This document shows, piece after piece, positions 24,858 through 32,612 of a DNA stretch of 45,008 nucleotides. The stretch lies in the NCBI RefSeq assembly GCF_013520865.1, contig NZ_JACDXJ010000004.1:1-45008 (forward strand). The letters are read 5' to 3'. This DNA comes from Microvirga mediterraneensis. Lineage in GTDB: Bacteria; Pseudomonadota; Alphaproteobacteria; Rhizobiales; Beijerinckiaceae. Position 1 is the stretch's first letter; every line of letters starts with the position of its first letter. The position numbers and the translations under genes were made by a program. Below the pieces are notes generated by a model. The model made no database searches. It was not told the origin of the DNA and worked only from the letters and a program-made list of their open reading frames with translations.

Positions 24858-27351
24858 CGTTGTAGCCTTTGAATCTCTTCTTGGTCCGCTCCCACCCGAT
24901 CGAGCGGAGATAATTCGCGACGCGGCTCTGGCCGTTCGAATTCCATTGCACGAGTTGGATGCCTAAGCCCTCTCGGATCCAATTCAGAACGATCTTGTTC
25001 TTGCCCTTGATGATCCCGTCGATGGCCTCAGCCCAAGGCTCCTGCTCCTGCCGCGCCGCCTGAACTTTCTGGGCCATTTTCACCTCGTCGTCGGTGAGGT
25101 GCCATTGCATGCCCTGGCGGTAGAGATGCACCGCCTCGGCCCAGAGCTGGTCCTTGTCGGCCGCGAGGCGCTCGGTGTCGATGCGGGCTACGGTGACAGG
25201 CCAGAAGCGCCGCGCGCCGGTCGGGTCCTTGAGGTAGCCTGTTCCGCTTGGATTAACGGTTCCAGCAAACACGCAGGCGCGCGGGAAGTCCTCCGCATGC
25301 TTGGCATAGGGGACGCGGATGTTGTCGACTTGGCGCGAGACCACGGCCTTGACCGCGTTGAAATCGTGCTTGCTCATGGCGTCGAGCTCGGAAAACTCGA
25401 TGATCCATTTGCCGCGGATCTGTTGTACCGCCTCCTTGCCGACGATATCGTGCACGGAATCCGTGAAATAGCTCTGGTGTCCGATCGTGGCGAGAATGCG
25501 CAGCGCCGTGGATTTGCCGGCACCCTGGCCCCCTTCGAGGATCAACATGGTGTCGACCTTGCACCCGGCCTCGATGATGCGCGCCACGGCCGAGACGAGC
25601 CACCGGGTTCCGAACGCCCGGTTGATGACGGTATCGCGTACGCCCATGTACTCGGTCAGCCACGGGGCGCAGATATTGGCCTCACCCTGGATCCGCGACA
25701 CGCCGTCCCATTGCAGGGATTCGAGGTATGCGCGCACGGGGTTAATCCGGTTGGCTTTCGAGGCGGTCAACATGGCCTTGCCGCACTCGTCCTCCTTCGG
25801 GTTGAGGTTGAGCTGTCGCGAGAACCAGGCGGCGGCGAGCCGGGCGTCGTCGTCGTCAAAGGCGCGTTGCTCCCACGGTCCGGTCCCGGCGATCCAGGGC
25901 GGCCGGCGGGCGAGCACCATTTTGCCGGCGAATTCGTCCCAGGCGAGCACGTCCTTCATGTGTGGATGGTATCGGCTCGCCGCAATGTAATTGTGGAGGC
26001 TTTTCTTCTTCGGGTTGCCCTTGTCGTCCATCTCGTATCGCTGGAGCAGGTCCAGTTCCACGGTGTCGTCGATCGCAAGGGCTGTCGAGTAACGCTTGAT
26101 CTGCGGCACCTCGCCGGGAACGACGACGCGCTCGGGCTGCGGCTGACGCGCCGAGGCGGTGACGGCCTGGCCGCCGGCCACGACCTTCATCTGCGGGCGG
26201 GAGGTGGCCGGAGAGGGGTTGCTCTCTCCGGCCGGGCTGTCCGGTCCCGGCGGGGCAGTGACGGAACCGGAATTCTTCAACGACGCCTTGCGGCCCTCGA
26301 TGTTCGAGAGGGTCCAGACGCGGGCCTTGTCTTTGGCATAGGCGAGGATCTCGTCGGCACCCCATCCGTCCTCAATGTGGGCGTCGGCCACGTCCCATCC
26401 CTTGGGCTTGGTGTGGTTGCGGCCGATCACTTTCACGGATTTGGCGCCGGCCCGCAGGAGCAGCTCGGCCACGCCCGGGCGCCAGTCGTCGGCCTTCCAG
26501 AAGCCCAGAACCGTGCGCTCGCCCTCGTCGTCGTTGTCCATCCAGACCACGACGCTCTTGCCCTTGGCGGGGCTCCAGTCCGATCGGTGCGGGGCCTTGC
26601 CGCCGCCCTGCCACGAGACGGCGACCAGGGCCGGCAGCAGTTCGGTCGCCACGTCGGCGCATTTCTCGCCCTCGACCACGAGCCATTGCTTGGAGGGCGC
26701 TGCGGCGATCCGGTCAAGGCCATAGAGCTGGCGCGGCTCCGGCATCGGGTGGTGGGTCCATCCCTGCCATTCGTCCTTGCGGGCCCAGAGCAGCAGGGGC
26801 GTGATCTTGTGGGTGGCGTCGAGGTCAACGCGAAGAACGTACCCGACCAGAGATCCGTCGGCTGTTCGGTAGGGGTGAACGAGGGTGGGCGTGTAGGTGA
26901 CGAACTTGGGCCTGTCGTCGCTCTCCCGCTTCGGATTGCGCAGCTGCGGGGTGCGTTTGCCTGGCGTGAACGTTGCCGCGTCAGCGGGAGGATCGAGGAT
27001 CTCGAACCCGGCATAGGGGTCGAACGCCTCGACCGTCGGCAGGGGGGCGCGCTCGCGGACTGGAGCCTCGCGGGTGCCGCCAAGGATCTCGCAGGCCTCG
27101 GGGAACGTCACGCCGTCGTATTCCTGCACGAAGTCGATGACGTTGCCGAAGGCCCCGCAGGGGAAGCACTGGTATTTCTGGAACCCCTCGCGCGACTGGA
27201 AGATCGTGAAGCTTGCGTCCGTTTCCGCATGGAACGGGCAGAGGCATTTCCACTCGCGCCCGTCACGCTTGAGGTTGAAGCCTCGCCGGGGGAGATAGTC
27301 AGAGAGCGGATTGTCCCGCTTGATCTGCTCGGTATCGAATTTTTCGGCCAT
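24808..27351 (-). CDS. Primase-helicase: CHC2 zinc finger, TOPRIM-like and VirE-type P-loop domains
   Basis: An 847-aa replication protein. The N-terminus is a DnaG-like zinc-binding domain with CLCPFH at 36-41 and CFPCG at 62-66. A TOPRIM-like segment (LVVEGEKCADV, near 222) should make RNA primers. After a disordered proline-rich linker, a virulence-associated E (PF05272-type) ATPase carries Walker A GGQGAGKST near 609 and a Walker B-like WIIEFSELDAM. One protein may thus both prime and unwind. No DNA polymerase gene is visible, so host polymerase would be recruited. The ATG before AEKFDTEQ is preferred; 13 upstream codons lack homology-like sequence. It is the best candidate for the initiator or replicative helicase of the circle. 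Confidence 0.88.
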   Translation of the reverse strand: MAEKFDTEQIKRDNPLSDYLPRRGFNLKRDGREWKCLCPFHAETDASFTIFQSREGFQKYQCFPCGAFGNVIDFVQEYDGVTFPEACEILGGTREAPVRERAPLPTVEAFDPYAGFEILDPPADAATFTPGKRTPQLRNPKRESDDRPKFVTYTPTLVHPYRTADGSLVGYVLRVDLDATHKITPLLLWARKDEWQGWTHHPMPEPRQLYGLDRIAAAPSKQWLVVEGEKCADVATELLPALVAVSWQGGGKAPHRSDWSPAKGKSVVVWMDNDDEGERTVLGFWKADDWRPGVAELLLRAGAKSVKVIGRNHTKPKGWDVADAHIEDGWGADEILAYAKDKARVWTLSNIEGRKASLKNSGSVTAPPGPDSPAGESNPSPATSRPQMKVVAGGQAVTASARQPQPERVVVPGEVPQIKRYSTALAIDDTVELDLLQRYEMDDKGNPKKKSLHNYIAASRYHPHMKDVLAWDEFAGKMVLARRPPWIAGTGPWEQRAFDDDDARLAAAWFSRQLNLNPKEDECGKAMLTASKANRINPVRAYLESLQWDGVSRIQGEANICAPWLTEYMGVRDTVINRAFGTRWLVSAVARIIEAGCKVDTMLILEGGQGAGKSTALRILATIGHQSYFTDSVHDIVGKEAVQQIRGKWIIEFSELDAMSKHDFNAVKAVVSRQVDNIRVPYAKHAEDFPRACVFAGTVNPSGTGYLKDPTGARRFWPVTVARIDTERLAADKDQLWAEAVHLYRQGMQWHLTDDEVKMAQKVQAARQEQEPWAEAIDGIIKGKNKIVLNWIREGLGIQLVQWNSNGQSRVANYLRSIGWERTKKRFKGYNDGKPVNCFAIPGASDD

Positions 27352-27752
27352 ATGCCGCGCCCTTGATTTCCCGTCGCCCTGCCAAGGCAAAATAATAGAT
27401 CACATATGCTGCAAATTTTGCAAGCTGAGATGTCGTTATTTTTTGCGCACGTATGTGTCGCATGAATGCAAGCACAATATGGCCCGCAAATGCAGGGGTT
27501 GCGTGTGGATAGCGGGGAAAGGAAGGGCGCCTGCGTCCAGTCGGGACGGTTTACGGGCGTGGGTGGGCTCTAGCCCTGTGCGTGTCGGATCCATGGTGTT
27601 TCCCGTCGTGTTCCACCCTGCGGTTTGCCGGCCGCAGGGTGGCGTATTGCCGCGCTTAGACTGCGCTCAAGGTTTGAGATTCGCAAGAGGGGGGCGCGGA
27701 TCCCTTTGGTGTCCTGCGCTGTGAGTGTGTGAGAGCAAGGGGTTAGTCCCTC
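27352..27752. other. Non-coding gap upstream of primase with a perfect hairpin
   Basis: About 400 bp with no supported gene. The left part (27390-27480) is AT-rich, with CACATATG near 27402 and GTATGTGTC near 27460, and probably holds the primase promoter. The centre carries a perfect 11-bp inverted repeat, CCACCCTGCGG (27613-27623) and CCGCAGGGTGG (27632-27642), with an 8-nt loop and no U-tract on either side. An ORF covers much of the gap on the other strand, but it begins inside the primase gene and its composition is not protein-like. Confidence 0.6.
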
Positions 27753-28046
27753 CTATGGTCCGGGAGAGATGGAGCGGATTGCGCGGACAAGGGGCGGAAC
27801 AACCTTGCTGAGAGCTTCGACCTTCTCAGCCACCTCAGCCGCCTTCTCAATCCCTTCCCTGAAGCCTTCCTGTTTGCCTCGGGCGTGGGCTGCCGTCTCA
27901 GCGGCGGTGAGAAGAGGGAGGAGGCGAGATAAAAGTGCATCCACATCGACGGGGTGAATGACCATTTTCAGGGACAACCCCGCGTCGTCCCTTATCCAGG
28001 TATGGACTGCCTCCCGCAGATTAGTCTTGCCCATGGGAGCGCTCAT
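27753..28046 (-). CDS. Hypothetical helical protein
   Basis: A 97-aa protein without a recognised family. It begins with a conserved-looking REAVHTWIRDDAGLSLKMVI segment, has a DVDALLSRLLPLL helix, then an alanine/glutamate-rich coiled stretch. It is the last gene of a run of small leftward genes and is joined to the previous one by an ATGA overlap. It has no signal or membrane segment. Confidence 0.55.
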   Translation of the reverse strand: MSAPMGKTNLREAVHTWIRDDAGLSLKMVIHPVDVDALLSRLLPLLTAAETAAHARGKQEGFREGIEKAAEVAEKVEALSKVVPPLVRAIRSISPGP

Positions 28047-28285
28047 GCTGGCACCTCACCCATGATCTGGCCGTAGACGCGCCCGCTTTCCTTGATCGCG
28101 GCAAGGCGAGCCTCGGCGTCCTCCCAGGAATAGGCGATGATACGGGTCGACCACTGCTTGCCGTCCATGCTGTATTCGATGCCGAATATGAACATCGGTC
28201 GCCCATAGTCGTCTTTCAGAGAGAACTCTGGATCGGGTTGCTCGCGCTTGTTTCGTTCGGCGTTCAGGTCGATGATGTCATCCAT
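28043..28285 (-). CDS. Hypothetical protein
   Basis: An 80-aa acidic protein. I place the start at the ATG before DDIIDLNAERNKRE, because the longer frame overlaps the previous gene by over 100 bp. The central part (GRPMFIFGIEYSMDGKQWST, then IIAYSWEDAEARLAAIKES) looks like a small alpha/beta fold and occurs as an unnamed accessory protein type in phages. It overlaps both neighbours by 4-8 bp. Confidence 0.55.
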   Translation of the reverse strand: MDDIIDLNAERNKREQPDPEFSLKDDYGRPMFIFGIEYSMDGKQWSTRIIAYSWEDAEARLAAIKESGRVYGQIMGEVPA

Positions 28286-28538
28286 GGGGTGAACCTTTCG
28301 CGATGAGAGCCTTGGCAGCATCAAGCCCGGGCCATTTTTCGAAGAGCAGTTGACGCGGTACTTCAACTGGAACGCGGATGATTTGCTCAACCCGTGGGTC
28401 GGCGGCCCATTCGACTAGTTCTTTCTCGTGGCAACCGACGGCGACGGCGGCCCGAACCTCACCACCAACTATAGCGATAAAGCACTCACGCTTTTCTGCC
28501 GTCTCGACGCGCTTCAGCACTTCGTTCAGGTCAGACAT
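28278..28538 (-). CDS. Hypothetical protein
   Basis: An 86-aa soluble protein that I do not recognise: an N-terminal helix (SDLNEVLKRVETAEKRECFI), a hydrophobic strand-like centre and a C-terminal helix (PGLDAAKALIAKG). It overlaps both neighbours by 8 bp in the same operon. No motif suggests a function. Confidence 0.55.
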   Translation of the reverse strand: MSDLNEVLKRVETAEKRECFIAIVGGEVRAAVAVGCHEKELVEWAADPRVEQIIRVPVEVPRQLLFEKWPGLDAAKALIAKGSPHG

Positions 28539-29244
28539 TACCGCTCTCCTTGGTGGGGGAGGACATAGCAGCAGTCATCGCCTCGCGGATCGTGGCGAAC
28601 TTGGTCACGAGGCGATGATGGGTGAATGACAGGTCATCGCACCCGACCGCATAAACAGGCTTCCCGGCGTTGAGGGCGCAGCCGACCTCAACGAATGCGC
28701 CTTTCAGGATCTCGCCGGGCTCCCGGTAGACGATCAGAACATCAGCCTCGGCGGCCTCGGAGGCGCAGCGACACCACAGGTCCGCGAAGCACTTCGTCTC
28801 GCCGACGCCAGCCTCGTCGATCCATGTGGAGATGATCGGTGCACCATTCGCGCGGGCCTCACGCCACCGTGGAGCATGGGCCGTCTTGCTTGCGATGTAG
28901 ATAGACGTCCCTCTCTCCTTCTCTTCACCGTTGCTGACAGGGATGGGGGAGGGAGGAAGCGGGACTGTTGTGCAAATCCTTAGTTTCCGGTTAGGATCTG
29001 TTTCGTGCCACTCCAGCAGCGTTTCGGCGATAGATTGGCAATTGTCACCATTGACGCGCATCATCGCCATGACGTCACCGTCTGCATTTTCGGCGACGAG
29101 CATGGGCTCATCGAACCCCTCCCTCCCGCTCTGGTGCCGTTCTTGGAGGGCGATGGCCACGAGAGCGTCAATAAGCTCGCGAGGGGTCTCCATGTCGAAG
29201 TAGCCCTGAAGCTCGCCCGCAATCTTTTCTCTCAGATCAGACAT
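28531..29244 (-). CDS. Fusion of a repeated ~45-aa domain with a nucleoside 2-deoxyribosyltransferase-like domain
   Basis: A 237-aa protein in two parts. Residues about 50-95 (LVAENADGDVMAMMRVNGDN, then CQSIAETLLEWHETDPNRKL) repeat almost exactly in the separate protein at 31325-31648. Residues about 115-220 resemble the nucleoside 2-deoxyribosyltransferase fold: a first strand SIYIASKTAHAPRWREA, an EADVLIVYRE strand, and LKGAFVEVGCALNAGKPVYA with the Glu in the place of the catalytic residue of that family. Related folds handle nucleotide salvage or modified nucleotides; TIR-like NAD-binding domains are a remoter alternative. The ATG before SDLREKIAGELQ is preferred. Substrate unknown. Confidence 0.6.
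   Translation of the reverse strand: MSDLREKIAGELQGYFDMETPRELIDALVAIALQERHQSGREGFDEPMLVAENADGDVMAMMRVNGDNCQSIAETLLEWHETDPNRKLRICTTVPLPPSPIPVSNGEEKERGTSIYIASKTAHAPRWREARANGAPIISTWIDEAGVGETKCFADLWCRCASEAAEADVLIVYREPGEILKGAFVEVGCALNAGKPVYAVGCDDLSFTHHRLVTKFATIREAMTAAMSSPTKESGNV
28982..29101 (-). repeat. 120-bp repeat, copy 1
   Basis: This stretch and 31383-31502 are diverged direct copies (AGTTTCCGGTTAGGATC identical at the left end), and both encode the same ~45-aa segment in the same frame and strand. It marks a duplication inside the early operon. Confidence 0.75.
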
Positions 29245-29569
29245 TCTGGTTTTCCTTGTTCTGGGTGAGGCGGCGGGGCATGAACGATAAGTCAACGGCG
29301 CATTCTCCAAACCCTATCGAGAGGGTGTGGACCTCGCGTCCGTGCGCCCGTGTTTCGGTCGTCCCGACTTCCTTGATGGCAAAGGTAGAAATCAGCGCGT
29401 CTATGACAGTTCGGGGTTCGGATGGCTCGTCTACCCAGGGAATGCAGATCAGATCCATGTCACGGCTGAGAGAGCCATGGATCGCCAACGCATAGCCATG
29501 CTGGCGCGTTATCTCGGCAAACTCAGGATAAAGGGCGCAATAAACCGGGGAGAAATTGGCGGGCTTCAT
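29237..29569 (-). CDS. Nucleotidyltransferase-like small protein
   Basis: A 110-aa protein. The segment YALAIHGSLSRDMDLICIPW has the Gly-Ser then Asp-x-Asp pattern of minimal nucleotidyltransferases. Small phage proteins of this type are frequent but uncharacterised. The ATG before KPANFSPVY is chosen; the longer frame would overlap the previous gene by about 90 bp. It overlaps neighbouring genes by 4-8 bp. A catalytic role is plausible from the Asp pair but is not established. Confidence 0.6.
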   Translation of the reverse strand: MKPANFSPVYCALYPEFAEITRQHGYALAIHGSLSRDMDLICIPWVDEPSEPRTVIDALISTFAIKEVGTTETRAHGREVHTLSIGFGECAVDLSFMPRRLTQNKENQNV

Positions 29570-30465
29570 CGTCCCTCCTCCTTGTTCTCTTGGGTGTTGG
29601 TGAGGGCGGGGGCGGACGTTGGCTTCAGCGCCGTAAAGGCGCGGAGGCATTCGCAAATAGCATCCTTGATGCTCTCGGCTTCCTTGATCCGGCCTCTGGC
29701 ATGAGCACCGGCCTTGCCCTCAGCATCGCTGTCGGCCACGTCGCCATATCGCTTCTCGGTATCTTCCCAAAGGGCGATGACCTGTTCCCGCATCCAAGCG
29801 CGTTGATCCTCCAGCGCCTCCTTGAGGCTGGCGTTCTCTGCGCGGGCCTCGTCTCGTTCCCGCATGAACGCCTCGGTGTTGCGCTTCTGACCTTCGTGGC
29901 TGGCCACGGCGGCATCCCGCAGGGTATACGCCCAATCGACCCGGCCCTGCATGGCGGCGATAGTCTCGCCTTTGGCACGGCACTCTTCTCGGAGGCTGGC
30001 GTTCTCTGTCTCTAGGGATTTGCGGGCGCGGACGTTCTGGCAGATGGTGTTGTGCTGGCTCTCGCGGCGCTTGGCGATATAGGCCAAGCAGGCTTCGACA
30101 TCGACGCGGTAGCCGTCACCATCCCGCTTGTAGAACTCTGATCCGTCGGGCGTCTGCTTGACGAGGGCTTTTTCGGCGGTCTTGGCTCGGGCAATCGCCT
30201 CATCCCTCTCCTTGAGAAGATGCTGGATGAGGGAGGAAACATGATCCACAACGACCTCTGCCGTGCCGTGCGCGATGTCCAATTCACGCAGCCATTCCAG
30301 AAGTTGCCTCTCTACCAGTCTCGTCTCTTCTGGAGATGGGTCGGGCGTCTCGGCTTCGCCGACCGCGCTGGCATGGCTATCGCCACTCAGCCCGCTCTCG
30401 CGGTCTTCGCCCTGCGGGTGCTCATCGCATGACGCGGGGCATTCTGTGCGCTCGTGGTGGTTCAT
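29566..30465 (-). CDS. Coiled-coil hypothetical protein
   Basis: A 299-aa acidic protein with long coiled coils. After a disordered Ser/Pro/Glu-rich N-terminus, residues about 45-95 and 140-240 are heptad-like helices (SLIQHLLKERDEAIARAK, ARKSLETENASLREECRAKG). A short segment between them (YKRDGDGYRVDVEACLAYIA) may be a small globular insert. It is joined by ATGA overlaps to the methyltransferase upstream and the small protein downstream. It could be a scaffold-like or host-takeover protein; function unknown. Confidence 0.6.
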   Translation of the reverse strand: MNHHERTECPASCDEHPQGEDRESGLSGDSHASAVGEAETPDPSPEETRLVERQLLEWLRELDIAHGTAEVVVDHVSSLIQHLLKERDEAIARAKTAEKALVKQTPDGSEFYKRDGDGYRVDVEACLAYIAKRRESQHNTICQNVRARKSLETENASLREECRAKGETIAAMQGRVDWAYTLRDAAVASHEGQKRNTEAFMRERDEARAENASLKEALEDQRAWMREQVIALWEDTEKRYGDVADSDAEGKAGAHARGRIKEAESIKDAICECLRAFTALKPTSAPALTNTQENKEEGR

Positions 30466-31328
30466 TCTGCGGCCTCGAGTTGGGGAACGGAGAAAGCGGC
30501 TCGGATGGCGCCGCCGAGTTTCTCGGGGATGGTCGGATGGACCGAGTTGCCTACGGCTCTAAGTCGGTGTGCCGTGCCGGGTATCCCATAATCCACTCGG
30601 AGAACGTCGGGCAGGGACGACCACGGCCCAACTTCAACCAGATCCAGTCCGTCAACGTGATGCCTGCGTGGTGGCGCGATCCCGGTTTGCGCGAAGAGGT
30701 TGCGTTCCTCGAGCCCGCGCCGTCCTGTGCCGTTGGGGTAGGCAACAACGAATAGCCGGTCACGGAGACAAGGGGCACCAACGGCGACCGCCGGTACGCA
30801 ATCCCATTCCGCATCATACCGGCTCGAGGCCATGGCTCCGAGTACGACGCCCATCCCTCGATCAAGCAATGCTGCCACGTTCTCCAAGAGGACGTAGAGG
30901 GGTCGAACCACGCGAACGGCTCGCACCACCTCCCAGAAGAGTCCCGAACGGGCTCCGGACAATCCGGCGCCGTTGCCGGCATAGGAAAGATCCTGGCAAG
31001 GGAACCCTGCGGTGATGATGTCGGCTTCACCTTCGCGATACTCCGCTGTCGTTACGTCTTCGTCGCGCCGCACCTCTGGCCAATGCTTCGCGAGCACGCG
31101 CCGGCAAAAGTTGTCTTTCTCGAGGAAGCGTACGGTCTCAAAGCCGCCTGTGCGCTCTAGTCCAAGGCTGAAGCCGCCTATACCCGCGAACATGTCGATG
31201 TGGCGCAGCTTGCGCAAAGGATCGAAGCCCGAAGGGGCAAGACGCGAAGCGGCTTGATCGGAACGACGAGAGCCTGACCCCGCAGGGGATGCGCCCTGTT
31301 TTCCTTCCCCCATTAGAGATAGGCTCAT
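30462..31328 (-). CDS. DNA cytosine-C5 methyltransferase
   Basis: A 288-aa Dcm-type enzyme. Motif I is DMFAGIGGFSLGLE (45-58), the catalytic PCQ lies at 110-112 in AGFPCQDLSYAG, ENV (motif VI) follows in VLLENVAALL, motif VIII is LRDRLFVVA, and the C-terminal motif X is RAVGNSVHP. The target-recognition region is short. There is no partner restriction enzyme nearby, so this is an orphan enzyme, probably protecting phage DNA from host restriction. The first 40 residues are not domain-like; the ATG is supported by the ATGA overlap with the upstream gene. The target site cannot be predicted. Confidence 0.9.
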   Translation of the reverse strand: MSLSLMGEGKQGASPAGSGSRRSDQAASRLAPSGFDPLRKLRHIDMFAGIGGFSLGLERTGGFETVRFLEKDNFCRRVLAKHWPEVRRDEDVTTAEYREGEADIITAGFPCQDLSYAGNGAGLSGARSGLFWEVVRAVRVVRPLYVLLENVAALLDRGMGVVLGAMASSRYDAEWDCVPAVAVGAPCLRDRLFVVAYPNGTGRRGLEERNLFAQTGIAPPRRHHVDGLDLVEVGPWSSLPDVLRVDYGIPGTAHRLRAVGNSVHPTIPEKLGGAIRAAFSVPQLEAAE

Positions 31329-31648
31329 CGAGCGTCCTCCTGTACGGGAGGGGCTTGGAGCATGGCCGAATGAACAATACGCAGTTTCCGGTTAGGATCG
31401 GTTTCGTGCCATTCCAGCAGCGTCTCAGCGATAGACTGGCAATCGTCACCATCAATCCGCATCATGGCGCGGACTACCCCAGCCGCGTTTTCAGCTACAA
31501 GGATCTGGTCGCCCTTTTCGCTCTTATCTGCTGAACGGAGAGCGGTGAGAATGGCGTCCAAGTTGTCGATCACGAGGAAGCCAATGCGAGACCAGCTTCC
31601 ACGGTCCCGCAGCTCTTCTATCCGTTCAGCTAAATCGTTCATGGTCAT
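31325..31648 (-). CDS. Small protein carrying the repeated ~45-aa domain
   Basis: A 107-aa protein whose C-terminal half (LVAENAAGVVRAMMRIDGDD, then CQSIAETLLEWHETDPNRKL) is a near-copy of the N-terminal part of the fusion protein at 28531-29244. The N-terminal half differs (a LAERIEELRDRGSWSRIGFL helix). GAGAAAG precedes the ATG well. The conserved Met/Asp/Glu/Trp positions suggest a small folded domain, perhaps for protein binding. Function unknown. Confidence 0.6.
   Translation of the reverse strand: MTMNDLAERIEELRDRGSWSRIGFLVIDNLDAILTALRSADKSEKGDQILVAENAAGVVRAMMRIDGDDCQSIAETLLEWHETDPNRKLRIVHSAMLQAPPVQEDAR
31383..31502 (-). repeat. 120-bp repeat, copy 2
   Basis: Second copy of the diverged direct repeat described at 28982-29101, same strand and reading frame, about 2.4 kb away. 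The cytosine methyltransferase, the coiled-coil gene and the nucleotidyltransferase-like gene lie between the copies. Confidence 0.75.
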
Positions 31649-31657
31649 GATGCTTTC

Positions 31658-31768
31658 TCACCAGATGGGGTAGAGGACGAACACGGCGACGGCGGCGCAG
31701 GCCATGACCCGCAGGAACCAGGCGGGCAGCACGTCGCGGAACGGGCGTGGTTTACTGAATGAGTTCAT
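31658..31768 (-). CDS. Small single-TM protein (36 aa)
   Basis: A 36-aa protein: a basic N-terminus (MNSFSKPRPFRDVLPAWFLR) then a hydrophobic helix (VMACAAVAVFVLYPIW), a typical single-pass membrane peptide. GGAG lies about 10 bp upstream. It overlaps the 34-aa gene before it by 17 bp and ends 9 bp before the next start, so it fits the operon's spacing. Function unknown. Confidence 0.5.
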   Translation of the reverse strand: MNSFSKPRPFRDVLPAWFLRVMACAAVAVFVLYPIW

Positions 31769-31856
31769 AGAGCGAGCTCCAGCCGGCCGCGAAGGCGCCA
31801 CCGATGATCAGGGTTGCAATGGCGAGAATCTCGCCGGCTTGGTCGAAAACCTTCAT
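31752..31856 (-). CDS. Small hydrophobic protein (34 aa)
   Basis: A 34-aa peptide, MKVFDQAGEILAIATLIIGG followed by a small hydrophobic/aromatic end, with one probable membrane helix. Its ATG overlaps the upstream stop as TGATG, strong support for translational coupling. It is probably membrane-associated; function unknown. Confidence 0.5.
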   Translation of the reverse strand: MKVFDQAGEILAIATLIIGGAFAAGWSSLYELIQ

Positions 31857-32089
31857 CAGTGCGCCCTTCCGGCGAAGAGGGGTTGAACTTTGCGGGCGGC
31901 ATGGGTGCCGATCTCGGCCTCGACCTGTCGCTGCAGGTTCTCGACAATCGCCTCCTGGAGGGCGATCTTCCTCGTCTGCTCGGACAGCTTCATCACGCCG
32001 TCCATGACGCGCCGGGGATAGACCCAACGGCGCCATTGCAGTTCCTCGCGGGCCTCGGCGAGCAGATCTGTGAGGGTGGGGTCAGCCAT
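31856..32089 (-). CDS. Hypothetical helical protein
   Basis: A 77-aa helical protein (TDLLAEAREELQWRRWVYPR, then a Gln/Glu-rich coiled stretch). The W-R-R-W-V-Y-P-R-R-V motif looks like small phage proteins of unknown role that often precede replication genes. The ATG before ADPTLTDLL overlaps the upstream gene by 8 bp; a longer frame would overlap it by nearly 100 bp. Confidence 0.6.
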   Translation of the reverse strand: MADPTLTDLLAEAREELQWRRWVYPRRVMDGVMKLSEQTRKIALQEAIVENLQRQVEAEIGTHAARKVQPLFAGRAH

Positions 32090-32396
32090 GGGCGCTCTCC
32101 TCGTACCGCTGCGCGGCCCAGATCCGGCGATTGCGGGCGTGGGTCTCCTGGGTACGGCGCTCCATTGACCGGTATTCATCCGCGATCAGGGCCAAGGCCT
32201 CGAACGTGAAGGCGGCCTCGAGGCCCAGACGGCGCACCGCGTAATCGATAATCCCCGGGTCGGCATGAGGGTGGACCCCACGCCATTCATTGATCACCTG
32301 CAGGTCGGCGGCCACGTCGGCCGCCTGTTCCTTCTGCAGCTCCCGCAGGAGCACCGGGGCGAGCACTTCTCCGACTGTCTGTGCCATCGCCATCAC
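32082..32396 (-). CDS. Hypothetical protein
   Basis: A 104-aa soluble helical protein. It has a GEVLAPVLLRELQKEQAADV helix, a HADPGIIDYAVRRLGLEAAF segment and a charged C-terminus. It is coupled to the upstream gene by ATGA overlap and to the next by 8 bp. Two ATGs stand at the start (MM); no family recognised. Confidence 0.55.
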   Translation of the reverse strand: MMAMAQTVGEVLAPVLLRELQKEQAADVAADLQVINEWRGVHPHADPGIIDYAVRRLGLEAAFTFEALALIADEYRSMERRTQETHARNRRIWAAQRYEESAHG

Positions 32397-32575
32397 TCCG
32401 CCGCCTCGGCCACCTGGACCCGGAGGGCTGCGCGCAGGGCACTATCGGCCTTGCGCCAATTGATCTCGGCCACCGCTGAATGAGCCTCGCGCGCCCAGGT
32501 CGCAGCCGACCCGCGGCGGATGATTGCATTCAGCTTTACATACAACCTTCTCTTTGTCTGCACCTTCGTTTTCAT
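32393..32575 (-). CDS. Small basic protein, first gene of the leftward early operon
   Basis: A 60-aa basic protein (KTKVQTKRRLYVKLNAIIRR at the N-terminus, then alanine-rich helices). A strong AGGGG site lies 8 bp before the ATG. A leftward promoter with TTGACA (32637-32642) and TAACAT (32613-32618) lies just upstream, overlapping the operator-like 17-mer. As first gene after that promoter it should be expressed early. The charge suggests DNA or RNA binding; function unknown. Confidence 0.65.
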   Translation of the reverse strand: MKTKVQTKRRLYVKLNAIIRRGSAATWAREAHSAVAEINWRKADSALRAALRVQVAEAAE

Positions 32576-32612
32576 GATTTTTCCCCTCATCATGTGTCTT
32601 GCCAACGGACAT

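Noticed and set aside
27311..27724. 137-aa rightward ORF over the gap upstream of the primase gene
   Set aside because: It begins inside the primase gene on the opposite strand, lacks a ribosome site, runs over a perfect hairpin and has Cys/Arg/Trp-rich, non-protein-like composition.
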